In this document: in pieces, positions 1 to 6,201 of the stretch
How positions within the stretch are numbered: the first letter of the stretch is position 1
Layout: every line of letters begins with the position of its first letter
Assembly (NCBI GenBank): GCA_009779455.1
Contig: WREG01000039.1
Span: forward strand, 1-11,665
Length of the DNA: 11,665 nucleotides
Reading direction: 5' to 3'
Source of the DNA: Oscillospiraceae bacterium
Lineage (GTDB): Bacteria; Bacillota; Clostridia; Oscillospirales; Acutalibacteraceae
Notes under the pieces: generated by a model
Databases searched by the model: none
Told to the model about the DNA's origin: nothing
What the model saw: only the letters and a program-made list of their open reading frames with translations
Made by a program: the position numbers and the translations under genes

Positions 1-845
1 TCAATGCGCGCCGGGTGTATCCTCCCGTCGGTTATGAGCTTTTCGATTGTGAGCCTCGCCACTTCCCTGCGTACGGGGTCAAAGCTGGAAACGGTTATGG
101 CTTCGGGCGTGTCGTCAATAATAAGGTCTACGCCCGTTATCTGTTCAAGGGTCCTTATGTTCCGCCCTTCGCGCCCTATTATGCGGCCTTTCATCTCGTC
201 GTTCGGCAGTGCCACGACGGAAACGGTCGCTTCGGCGGCATGGTCGGCGGCGCAGCGCTGGATAGCCGTTGAAATGACCTCCCGCGCCAAAACGTCGGAC
301 TCGTCTTTTAATTTCTGACTGTAATCAAGCACCCTTACGGCTTTTTCATGGTCAAGGTCGCCCTCCAGGGTTTGGAGAAGGTAAACTTTTGCCTGCTCCT
401 TGCTGAAACCCGATATCCTTTCGAGCATTTCAAACTGGCTCTTTTTTATGCTTTCAATTTCCGCCAGCTTGTTCTCGGCGTCTTTCAGCTTCGATGTCAG
501 CGATTCGTCTTTTTTTTCCAGAGACTCCACCTTTTTGTCCAGGCTGTCCTCCTTCTGGATGATTCTTCTTTCCTGCCTTTGCACCTCGGAACGGCGCTCC
601 CTCAATTCCTTGTCGAGTTCAGTCCTGTCCTTGTGTATTTCATCCTTTGCTTCCAGTATCGCTTCTTTTTTCTTTTGCTCTGCGGCCGCTACCGCCTGGC
701 TCACTATCCGGTTCGCTTCCTCGGTGGCCGAGCCGATAGCCGCTTCCGCTACCTTGCGCCTATGTAGGCCCCCCAAGATAAAGCATATAGCGCCTGAAAC
801 CAACGCGCTTAAAATAAAGCCGATTATAGCGTATTTGACGTCCAA
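1..845 (-). CDS. rny: Ribonuclease Y, N-terminal part (partial at left edge)
   Basis: Membrane-anchored endoribonuclease that starts mRNA decay in Gram-positive bacteria. The 281 visible residues hold an N-terminal membrane helix (about residues 5-25), a long charged Glu/Lys/Arg/Gln-rich coiled coil (about 30-140), and the KH RNA-binding domain with its GxxG loop at G224-R-E-G227 inside GRIIGREGRN. The reading ends at SFDPVRREVARLTIEKL and DGRIHPARI, a hallmark stretch of the family. The catalytic HD domain lies outside the window. The start is TTG at 845: the minus strand carries AGGAGGTG (858 to 851) with a 7-nt gap from AGGAGG, and no better in-frame ATG is present. The gene is divergent from the HAD gene. 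The family call is firm; only the non-ATG start is inferred. Confidence 0.96.
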   Translation of the reverse strand, partial: MDVKYAIIGFILSALVSGAICFILGGLHRRKVAEAAIGSATEEANRIVSQAVAAAEQKKKEAILEAKDEIHKDRTELDKELRERRSEVQRQERRIIQKEDSLDKKVESLEKKDESLTSKLKDAENKLAEIESIKKSQFEMLERISGFSKEQAKVYLLQTLEGDLDHEKAVRVLDYSQKLKDESDVLAREVISTAIQRCAADHAAEATVSVVALPNDEMKGRIIGREGRNIRTLEQITGVDLIIDDTPEAITVSSFDPVRREVARLTIEKLITDGRIHPARI

Positions 846-922
846 ATGTACACCTCCTGATTGTGTTTTTATATTTTATTTAAAGGTATAATATATTTTT
901 AAGGAAGAAAATTTCCAAAAAT

Positions 923-951
923 ATTATATTATAGATAACGCGTTTTCGCAA
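923..951 (-). promoter_or_regulatory. Candidate SigA-type promoter for rny
   Basis: On the minus strand TTGCGA (951 to 946, 4 of 6 match to TTGACA) is followed by a 17-bp spacer and a perfect TATAAT (928 to 923). Transcription would begin near 916, leaving a leader of about 70 nt before the TTG start of rny. The surroundings are very AT-rich, so chance -10 boxes are common. The correct spacing is the main support. Confidence 0.5.
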
Positions 952-1042
952 ACTACAACATTATCCTTGATATTCTACTACATTAAATATATAAATGTCA
1001 ATATGCAAATTGCGAAAAATTTATAAAAGTTCTTAAACTTTC

Positions 1043-1070
1043 TTGACATATTCCTGTTTTAATGTATAAT
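1043..1070 (+). promoter_or_regulatory. Strong SigA-type promoter for the HAD gene
   Basis: A perfect TTGACA (1043-1048) and a perfect TATAAT (1065-1070) are separated by 16 bp, giving an expected transcript start near 1077. The promoter overlaps an upstream in-frame ATG at 1062, which therefore cannot be on the mRNA. This decides in favour of the ATG at 1107 as the HAD start. It is the best promoter in the window and probably serves the HAD, DHS-like and possibly ECF genes. Confidence 0.8.
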
Positions 1071-1106
1071 AATATGGAAATATTATTAGCTGTGCGGGGT
1101 AAATCA

Positions 1107-1904
1107 ATGTTAAATATTTTAAAAAACCATATAAAAACACCGCTAAAAGCCGCCATTTTTGATTTTGACGGGACAATATCCGCCCTCCGCTGCGGCTGGG
1201 AAACCGTTATGGCTCCGCTTATGGTCGAATGCATATGCGGCGCCGGTTACGACAGGGCGGACGATGTGAAGCGCCTTGTAGACGAATATATCGATGATTC
1301 GACGGGCATTCAGACCATACACCAGATGAAATGGCTCAATGAAACCAGAAAAAAGTACGGCGTACTGCCGGATTTGCCGGACGACCCGTGGTATTATAAG
1401 GAAGAATACAACAGGCGGCTGATGGAAGAGGTCGCCGTAAGGCGCGACAGCGTGCTTTCGGGCAGGGTGACCCGCGAAAAATATATGATAGGCGGCGCGG
1501 ACAAGTTTTTAAACGCGCTGAAGGATAAAGGCATAGCGCTTTACGCCGCAAGCGGCACGGACGAGGCCGACGTGCGGAAGGAATCGGCGGCTCTCGGCTT
1601 TTTCGAATATTTTGCAAGCGTAAACGGCGCGAAGCCCATGATGGAGGACTGCTCGAAAGAGGCTGTCATAAAACAGCTTATCGAAGAAAACGGCATAGCG
1701 GGGCCGGAACTGCTGATAGTAGGCGACGGAAAGGTCGAAATAATGCTCGGCAACGCCTGCGGCGCGTTGACATTGGGCGTCGCCAGCGACGAGGTCAATT
1801 TGACGGGCTTTAACGAAACAAAGGCCGAAAGGCTTAAAAAAGCCGGAGCGAATGCGATTGTTGGGGATTTTACGAATTTTGAGGAAATTTTAGAATGGAT
1901 TTAA
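1107..1904 (+). CDS. HAD-superfamily hydrolase (phosphatase-like)
   Basis: A 265-residue cytosolic phosphatase-type protein of the haloacid dehalogenase superfamily. Motif I is AAIFDFDGT with nucleophile D19 and acid/base D21. Motif II is the SGT at residues 149-151. K184 is the likely motif III lysine, and motif IV is VGDGKVE with D207 and E211 for Mg2+ binding. Residues about 30-130 form a helical cap containing a distinctive STGIQTIHQM segment, which sets this subgroup apart from ordinary phosphoglycolate phosphatases. The start at 1107 is chosen because the in-frame ATG at 1062 lies inside the promoter; a weak GGGGT serves as ribosome site. The gene precedes the DHS-like gene by 87 nt on the same strand, which suggests a joint pathway. 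The substrate is unknown; a phosphorylated sugar or small metabolite is only a guess. Confidence 0.88.
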   Translation: MLNILKNHIKTPLKAAIFDFDGTISALRCGWETVMAPLMVECICGAGYDRADDVKRLVDEYIDDSTGIQTIHQMKWLNETRKKYGVLPDLPDDPWYYKEEYNRRLMEEVAVRRDSVLSGRVTREKYMIGGADKFLNALKDKGIALYAASGTDEADVRKESAALGFFEYFASVNGAKPMMEDCSKEAVIKQLIEENGIAGPELLIVGDGKVEIMLGNACGALTLGVASDEVNLTGFNETKAERLKKAGANAIVGDFTNFEEILEWI

Positions 1905-1955
1905 ATTTAATCGGGCGGTAAACTAAAAAATCAGATTATATCTAACTACCCGACG

Positions 1956-1976
1956 TTAACTCTCAACTCTAAATTC
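1956..1976 (+). repeat. Heptamer repeat array A (3 copies)
   Basis: Three adjoining 7-bp units, TTAACTC, TCAACTC and TAAATTC, end directly before the A-tract and AAGGAG ribosome site of the DHS-like gene. This is one of four short arrays in the window that share the 7-bp period but not the unit sequence. With only three degenerate copies, chance cannot be excluded for this array taken alone. Confidence 0.45.
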
Positions 1977-1991
1977 AAAAAAGGAGTTTTT

Positions 1992-2960
1992 ATGGAACGC
2001 AGAAAAATGCAGCTTGACCTGTCCGGCATAACGACATATTCCGCGAACGACAGGATCAATCTTGTTACAATAGAAAATATGCTCACACCTGGTTTGTCGG
2101 AATATGAAGAATATTCCGCCGACGGTTTTGATGAACTTGCGGAAAGGATTATTGCGGCGAGGGGAAACGGCCGCCCCGTCATTTGGAGCATGGGCGCCCA
2201 TGTGGTCAAATGCAGACTCTCGCGTTATGTGATCGGGCTTATCAAAAAGGGCGTTATCACACACATCACGGCAAACGGCGCGACCAGCATCCACGACTTC
2301 GAGCTTTGCTACCTGGGCGGCACGTCGGAGGACGTCCCCACGGCCATAGAGGACGGCTCTTTCGGCATGTGGGAGGAAACCGGCCGCTGGATGAACGAGG
2401 CCCTGCAAAGGGGCGCGGAGCTGGGCTTGGGTTACGGGGAGGCCCTCGGCGAATACATAGACATGAACCCGGAGCGCTTTCCGAACAGGGAGGACTGTAT
2501 ATTATGGCAGTGCTATAAAAACGATGTCCCGGCTACATATCAGATAGCCTTGGGAACGGATATAATACACCAGCACCCGATATGCGACATGGGGGCAATA
2601 GGCACCTGCTGCGGGATAGATTTTAAAAAGGTATGCTATTCGGTTTCCCGGCTTGACGGCGGCGTGTTCCTGAACTTCGGCTCGTCGGTCATAGGGCCGG
2701 AGGTGTTTTTAAAAGCCCTGTCGGTTTCGAGGAATCTCGGGTACCCCACGTTCAATATCACCACCGCGAATTTCGATTTGGTGGACTTGGGCGATTTCAG
2801 AAGCAAAATAGGCTATGAAGACCCCAACTATTACTACAGGCCCCGCAAGAATATTGTCAACCGCCCGACCCAGTGCGGCGGAAAGGGCTGGCATTTTACG
2901 GGCGACCATTCAAGCACGATACCGACACTTTATTCTAAAGTGTCGGGGGTTAGGATTTAG
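1992..2960 (+). CDS. Deoxyhypusine synthase-like family protein
   Basis: A 322-residue soluble protein, with start ATG 5 nt after AAGGAG. From memory it aligns along its length with deoxyhypusine synthase (DHS). The segment WSMGAHVVKCRLS (65-77) followed by THITANGATSIHDFE (90-104) matches the DHS NAD-binding region. GGVFLNFGSSVIG corresponds to the DHS glycine-rich IILGGGVVKHH segment, and FNITTANFD to the DHS YINTAQEFD. GTDIIHQHP (188-196) and GDHSSTIP (304-311) are further marked motifs. True DHS moves an aminobutyl group from spermidine to a lysine of eIF5A, which bacteria lack, so the substrate here must differ. K286 is the residue nearest to the DHS catalytic lysine; the DHS active-site histidine region reads SSVIGPE, without histidine. 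The last codons and the TAG stop run into a heptamer repeat array. Fold call fairly sure, function unknown. Confidence 0.75.
   Translation: MERRKMQLDLSGITTYSANDRINLVTIENMLTPGLSEYEEYSADGFDELAERIIAARGNGRPVIWSMGAHVVKCRLSRYVIGLIKKGVITHITANGATSIHDFELCYLGGTSEDVPTAIEDGSFGMWEETGRWMNEALQRGAELGLGYGEALGEYIDMNPERFPNREDCILWQCYKNDVPATYQIALGTDIIHQHPICDMGAIGTCCGIDFKKVCYSVSRLDGGVFLNFGSSVIGPEVFLKALSVSRNLGYPTFNITTANFDLVDLGDFRSKIGYEDPNYYYRPRKNIVNRPTQCGGKGWHFTGDHSSTIPTLYSKVSGVRI
2922..2946 (+). repeat. Perfect 11-bp inverted repeat at the 3' end of the DHS-like gene
   Basis: CCGACACTTTA (2922-2932) and TAAAGTGTCGG (2936-2946) are exact reverse complements around a 3-nt TTC loop. The hairpin lies inside the last coding codons, 11 nt before the stop, and is followed by G-rich heptamers rather than a T tract. 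It is therefore not a standard Rho-independent terminator. It may stabilise or end the transcript, or mark the boundary of a repeat insertion. Confidence 0.7.
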
Positions 2961-2974
2961 GGGTTAGGGATTAG
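2947..2974 (+). repeat. Heptamer repeat array B (4 copies)
   Basis: Four contiguous 7-bp units read GGGTTAG, GATTTAG, GGGTTAG and GGATTAG (consensus GGRTTAG). The TAG that ends the DHS-like gene (2958-2960) is the last three bases of the second unit. The array follows the perfect hairpin directly. Later sequence (GAAGTG) leaves the pattern. Confidence 0.7.
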
Positions 2975-3017
2975 GAAGTGTAATATAAAATCCCGTATCC
3001 TTAAAAATAAATATTGC

Positions 3018-3041
3018 GCTGCATCCCAATAAGGGAGCAGC
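3018..3041 (+). promoter_or_regulatory. Small hairpin ahead of the ECF gene ribosome site
   Basis: GCTGC (3018-3022) pairs with GCAGC (3037-3041). After an A-A mismatch, three further pairs (one G-T wobble) close a 6-nt loop. The structure ends 3 nt before AAGGAGG (3045-3051), so it could affect access of the ribosome. No known riboswitch pattern is recognisable in this 98-nt leader. Confidence 0.3.
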
Positions 3042-3058
3042 AGCAAGGAGGAAATTTT

Positions 3059-3700
3059 ATGTCAACCATCAGCAAAAACCGCAGGAAAACACTCTTTTTG
3101 GCGCAGTTCTCAATTCTTTTGGCAATTGAAGCAGTCGTATGCTTCACACCGCTCGGCTCATTGCCCGCAATTGGCCCCGTAGTCGCCACTTTGTCGCACA
3201 TACCCGTTATTATAACGGCTGTAGCGCTTGGCACGGGAGCGGGAGCGGGAATGGGTTTCGCGTTCGGGCTGTTCAGTTTTTTAGTCTGGACTTTTACGCC
3301 GCCGAGTCCGATAGCATTCGTTTTTACCCCGTTTTACAGCTTGGGCGAATTCAACGGCAATTTTTACAGCCTTTTAATCTGCTTTGTCCCGAGAATTTTA
3401 ATCGGCGTTGTCACAGGGCTTTTATGCAGGGCCTTAAAAAGACTAAAACAGGATAATATAAAGGCCGGGATAGCGGCTCTTATCGGAAGCCTTACAAACA
3501 CTTTCCTGGTCCTTCTCGGCATTTATTTCTTTTTCGGTGAAAGCTTTGCTGCTGTCAACGAAGTGACGGTGGATTTCTTGTTAAAAGGGTTTGTGGGCAT
3601 GACAATACTCACAAGCGGGCTGCCTGAAGCCGCTCTCGCCGCGTTTTTAGCTGCAGGCGTCGCCGTCCCGGTTAAAAAAGCATTGAAAAAATACAGTTAA
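3059..3700 (+). CDS. ECF transporter substrate-binding (S) component
   Basis: A 213-residue integral membrane protein with about six hydrophobic helices, a Lys/Arg-rich N-terminus (SKNRRK) and a basic C-terminal tail (KKALKKYS). The helix near residues 140-155 carries GSLTNTFLVLLGIYFFFG, typical of the ECF S-component family that includes pantothenate- and folate-type carriers. The first part (residues 11-75, ending in GTGAGAGMGFAFGLFSFL) also fits. S components bind a vitamin or small cofactor and rely on shared EcfA, EcfA' and EcfT modules encoded elsewhere. No ATPase or T gene is visible here, so this is a solitary S gene. The start at 3059 is set by AAGGAGG 7 nt upstream; the ATG at 3014 has no such site. 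The ligand cannot be read from sequence; neighbouring genes offer only a weak hint. Confidence 0.85.
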   Translation: MSTISKNRRKTLFLAQFSILLAIEAVVCFTPLGSLPAIGPVVATLSHIPVIITAVALGTGAGAGMGFAFGLFSFLVWTFTPPSPIAFVFTPFYSLGEFNGNFYSLLICFVPRILIGVVTGLLCRALKRLKQDNIKAGIAALIGSLTNTFLVLLGIYFFFGESFAAVNEVTVDFLLKGFVGMTILTSGLPEAALAAFLAAGVAVPVKKALKKYS

Positions 3701-3726
3701 ATCAAGTTTGGAGCGAGCATGAAACC

Positions 3727-3780
3727 CCGCCCCTACAGGTCTATACGGCTAACGGGCGGATATGCAATCCGCCCCTGCAG
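3727..3780 (+). repeat. REP-like palindromic element upstream of mreB
   Basis: The core is a perfect stem GGGCGGAT (3754-3761) with ATCCGCCC (3767-3774) around an ATGCA loop. The 12-mer CCGCCCCTRCAG occurs twice (3727-3738 and 3769-3780), so two CCGCCC arms can compete for the single GGGCGG arm. It is GC-rich in a spacer otherwise unlike coding sequence. Short open frames across it (for example 3719-3907) have no protein likeness. It resembles dispersed REP/MITE-type intergenic palindromes; this call is an inference, since only one copy is in the window. Confidence 0.6.
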
Positions 3781-3786
3781 TTCTAA

Positions 3787-3814
3787 CCACGGAACACTGA
3801 CCACTAATCACTGG
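3787..3814 (+). repeat. Heptamer repeat array C (4 copies)
   Basis: Contiguous 7-bp units CCACGGA, ACACTGA, CCACTAA and TCACTGG share the pattern nCACtrr. The final unit overlaps the TGGAGG ribosome site (3812-3817) of mreB, so the repeat and the translation signal are physically merged. The array lies 6 nt after the REP-like element. Confidence 0.55.
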
Positions 3815-3824
3815 AGGCTAATGT

Positions 3825-4826
3825 ATGTTATTCGCTCAGGATATGGGCATAGATTTAGGGACATCAAATACCCGCGTTTACGTAAAAGGCAAGGGTATTG
3901 TGATTGACGAGCCTTCCGTCGTAGCCATTGATATAGAGCAAACGCCTGAAAAGGTCGTCGCGGTCGGCACGGAAGCGAAGCAGATGCTGGGGCGCACGCC
4001 CGGCTCGATCTCCGCCGTCAGGCCGTTGAAAGACGGCGTTATCGCAGATTTCAACGTTACCGTGGCAATGCTTTCCTCAATAATAAAAAAAGCCGTCGGC
4101 AATTCGCTGTTCAGCCGCCCCCGGGTTATGATAGCAATCCCTTCAGGCGTCACGGAAGTCGAAAGGAAGGCCGTCCACGACGCGGCAAAAAGCGCCGGGG
4201 CCCGCTATGTGAGCCTTATCGAGGCCCCTATGGCGGCCGCTATAGGCGCGGGGCTGCCCGTCGCGTCGCCTGTAGGCTGCATGGTAGTGGATATAGGCGG
4301 GGGCAGCGCCGAAACGGCCATACTTTCGCTTTGCGATATTGTTGCGTCCCGCTCCGTCCGCGCGGGGGGCGACCGGTTCGACGAGGCTATAATTGCTTAT
4401 GTAAAGAAAAAATGGAATATGCTCATAGGCGAGAGGACTGCCGAAGATATAAAGATAAAATTAGGTTCGGCTTATCATTACGAAGGCGAGGGGGCCCTTG
4501 ATGCCCACGGGCGCAGCCTTGCCGACGGATTGCCGAAAAATATCGAGATAACTTCGAAGGATGTAAGGGAAGCGATTTCCGATACCGTCAACCAGATGAT
4601 AAACTCAATTAAAATGACGCTGGAAAAAATACCGCCGGAGCTTGCTGCGGATATAATCGAAACGGGGATCATGCTGACGGGCGGAACCGCAAGGCTCCGG
4701 GGGCTGGACAGGCTTATATCCCTTGAAACAAAAATGCCGGTCGTTGTGGCGGACGAACCGGAAGGATGCATAATAAGGGGCGTCCGCCTTTGCCTTGAAA
4801 AGGATATATTGAACCTCGGAAATTAA
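3825..4826 (+). CDS. mreB: Rod shape-determining protein MreB (bacterial actin)
   Basis: ATP-binding actin-family protein that forms membrane-associated filaments guiding sidewall peptidoglycan synthesis. At 333 residues it has the normal family length. The phosphate-1 motif is DLGTSNT (10-16), phosphate-2 is DIGGGSAETA (156-165), and the adenosine motif is LTGGTARLRGLD (from T285). EAPMAAAIGAGLPV, a family signature, is present. The start at 3825 follows TGGAGG by 7 nt; a nearby ATG at 3821 is in another frame. First gene of the mreBCD-PBP block, with no clear promoter directly upstream. Transcription may come from further upstream or from an undetected site. Confidence 0.96.
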   Translation: MLFAQDMGIDLGTSNTRVYVKGKGIVIDEPSVVAIDIEQTPEKVVAVGTEAKQMLGRTPGSISAVRPLKDGVIADFNVTVAMLSSIIKKAVGNSLFSRPRVMIAIPSGVTEVERKAVHDAAKSAGARYVSLIEAPMAAAIGAGLPVASPVGCMVVDIGGGSAETAILSLCDIVASRSVRAGGDRFDEAIIAYVKKKWNMLIGERTAEDIKIKLGSAYHYEGEGALDAHGRSLADGLPKNIEITSKDVREAISDTVNQMINSIKMTLEKIPPELAADIIETGIMLTGGTARLRGLDRLISLETKMPVVVADEPEGCIIRGVRLCLEKDILNLGN

Positions 4827-4831
4827 GTTTT

Positions 4832-5674
4832 ATGTTGAATTTTTTTAAAAGCGCTAAATTTAAAATAATCGCGGCTGTTTTAACGGCTTTGATCGCGGGG
4901 ATGGTATTTGCCGCAGTTTCATCGGGGAGCACTTCGCCTTTGACAAACGCGGCGGGATTTGTTTTCGCGCCTTTGGAGAACGCGGGCGTATATATAGCGT
5001 CAAAGGTTTCGGGTTTTGCATTAAGCTTCGCGTCAAGCAAATATTACCAAAAAGAAATAGAAAAGCTGGAGCTTCAACTGGAGGAATACAGAGAAAAGCT
5101 GGTCGGCTATGAAGAAGTCAAAAAAAAGATTGAGCTTTATGAGGGTTTTTTAGGATTAAAGGAAAACAACCCGGACTTTGACTTTATTGAAGCGACCATA
5201 ATAGGCCGGGACCCGGCGGATGTTTTCCGCTCCTTTGTTATCAATAAAGGGACGGCAAACGGCATAAAAATAAATTCCCCCATAATAAGCGGAAAATACC
5301 TTGTTGGCGTCGTAAGGAAAGTTAACCTTACATCAAGCGTGGTTTACGCGGTCGGGGATCCCAAGGTAAAAATAGGCGCGTATGAGATAAAAAGCAGGGA
5401 GGACGGCTACATTGAAGGGACGGCGGAGTTCGCTTTCAGCGGGGAGTGCCGTTTCACCGAGCTGCCTAAAGATACGGCCGTAGCCGAAGGGGGCATAATA
5501 TGCACCTCCGGGATAGCGGGCGTTTATCCGCGCGACCTTATAATAGGCACGGTTACAGAGGTTCGGGACGGCGACACCGGCCTGTCTTCCTACGCCGTTG
5601 TAAAACCCGGTATAGATTACGCCTCTTTGACGGATGTGTTTGTTATCACGTCATTTTTGGGGCAGAACGAATGA
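4832..5674 (+). CDS. mreC: Cell shape-determining protein MreC
   Basis: A 280-residue membrane-anchored scaffold of the elongation complex. A short basic cytoplasmic tail (KSAKFK) leads into one membrane helix (about residues 11-30). Then comes a Glu/Lys-rich coiled coil (about 68-110, KEIEKLELQLEEYREKL) and the beta-rich extracytoplasmic domain. That domain carries the family pattern NKGTANGIKINSPI, then LVGVVRKV and GDPKVKIGAY. It begins 5 nt after the mreB stop, with only a weak GGAA ribosome site, so its translation is probably coupled to mreB. MreC is thought to bind MreD and PBP2 and to switch on the transpeptidase. Confidence 0.94.
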   Translation: MLNFFKSAKFKIIAAVLTALIAGMVFAAVSSGSTSPLTNAAGFVFAPLENAGVYIASKVSGFALSFASSKYYQKEIEKLELQLEEYREKLVGYEEVKKKIELYEGFLGLKENNPDFDFIEATIIGRDPADVFRSFVINKGTANGIKINSPIISGKYLVGVVRKVNLTSSVVYAVGDPKVKIGAYEIKSREDGYIEGTAEFAFSGECRFTELPKDTAVAEGGIICTSGIAGVYPRDLIIGTVTEVRDGDTGLSSYAVVKPGIDYASLTDVFVITSFLGQNE

Positions 5675-5682
5675 GGGTTTAA

Positions 5683-6201
5683 ATGCTTAAAAACAACAAA
5701 TTTTTAATATTGCGGGGCGGATTGTTCGTTTTCTTTATTCTCACCGCCGCAATATGCCAAAACTTCAGGCACGGGCCGAGGGTCAACGCTTTTTGGCTCA
5801 TCGTTTTGCCGATATGCGTATCGGTTTTTGAAAAACCCTATTCCGCCATGTTTTTCGGCGCGCTTTCGGGGGCTTTATGGGACTTCTTTTCAGGCGCGGC
5901 CGACGGGTTTAACGCGTTTTTCCTTTGTGCCGCCTGCCTGCTTACAAGCCTCGCGGCGCTAAATATAATAAGAAAGAACCTGCTCTCCGCCGTTATACTT
6001 GTTTTTGCCGCATCAATGCTTTACGTCGGCATATATATGGCGTTTTTTGCTTCACGCGGCATATCGGGAGGCTTATACGGTCTGTTTAAGGGATTCTATC
6101 TTCCGGACGCGCTCTTTTCGACAGCCGCTTCCGTGCCGGTATTTTATATAATTAAATTCTCACATTCCGTTATCCGTCCTAAAAAGGAGATTTATCAATG
6201 A
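5683..6201 (+). CDS. mreD: Rod shape-determining protein MreD
   Basis: A small (172-residue) multi-spanning membrane protein with about five hydrophobic helices. It has the family-typical FGALSGALWDFFSG segment (residues about 58-71) and a C-terminal basic tail. MreD partners MreC in the elongasome and is recognised mostly by hydropathy and position. The ribosome site GAGGG (5673-5677) overlaps the mreC stop codon, and its own stop overlaps the PBP start (ATGA at 6198-6201), both signs of translational coupling. Confidence 0.9.
   Translation: MLKNNKFLILRGGLFVFFILTAAICQNFRHGPRVNAFWLIVLPICVSVFEKPYSAMFFGALSGALWDFFSGAADGFNAFFLCAACLLTSLAALNIIRKNLLSAVILVFAASMLYVGIYMAFFASRGISGGLYGLFKGFYLPDALFSTAASVPVFYIIKFSHSVIRPKKEIYQ

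Noticed and set aside
4..891. Plus-strand open frames of 85-163 codons over the first 890 bases
   Set aside because: They are antisense to rny, whose minus-strand translation has clear RNase Y membrane, coiled-coil and KH features.
1062..1106. Upstream in-frame ATG extending the HAD protein by 15 residues
   Set aside because: It lies inside the TTGACA/TATAAT promoter, upstream of the expected transcript start, and the added residues have no HAD likeness.
1909..1953. Inverted repeat TCGGG...CCCGA after the HAD gene as a terminator
   Set aside because: The core stem is only five pairs, the loop is long and no T tract follows.
3014..3058. Upstream in-frame ATG extending the ECF protein by 15 residues
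   Set aside because: The extension would read through the AAGGAGG ribosome site, which is placed ideally for the ATG at 3059.
2961..3058. Riboswitch in the ECF gene leader
   Set aside because: Too short, and no conserved thiamine, cobalamin, FMN, preQ1 or folate riboswitch pattern is recognisable; only a small hairpin is seen.
3719..3907. 62-codon open frame before mreB
   Set aside because: It crosses a palindromic repeat and heptamers and then overlaps mreB in another frame; no protein likeness or ribosome site.
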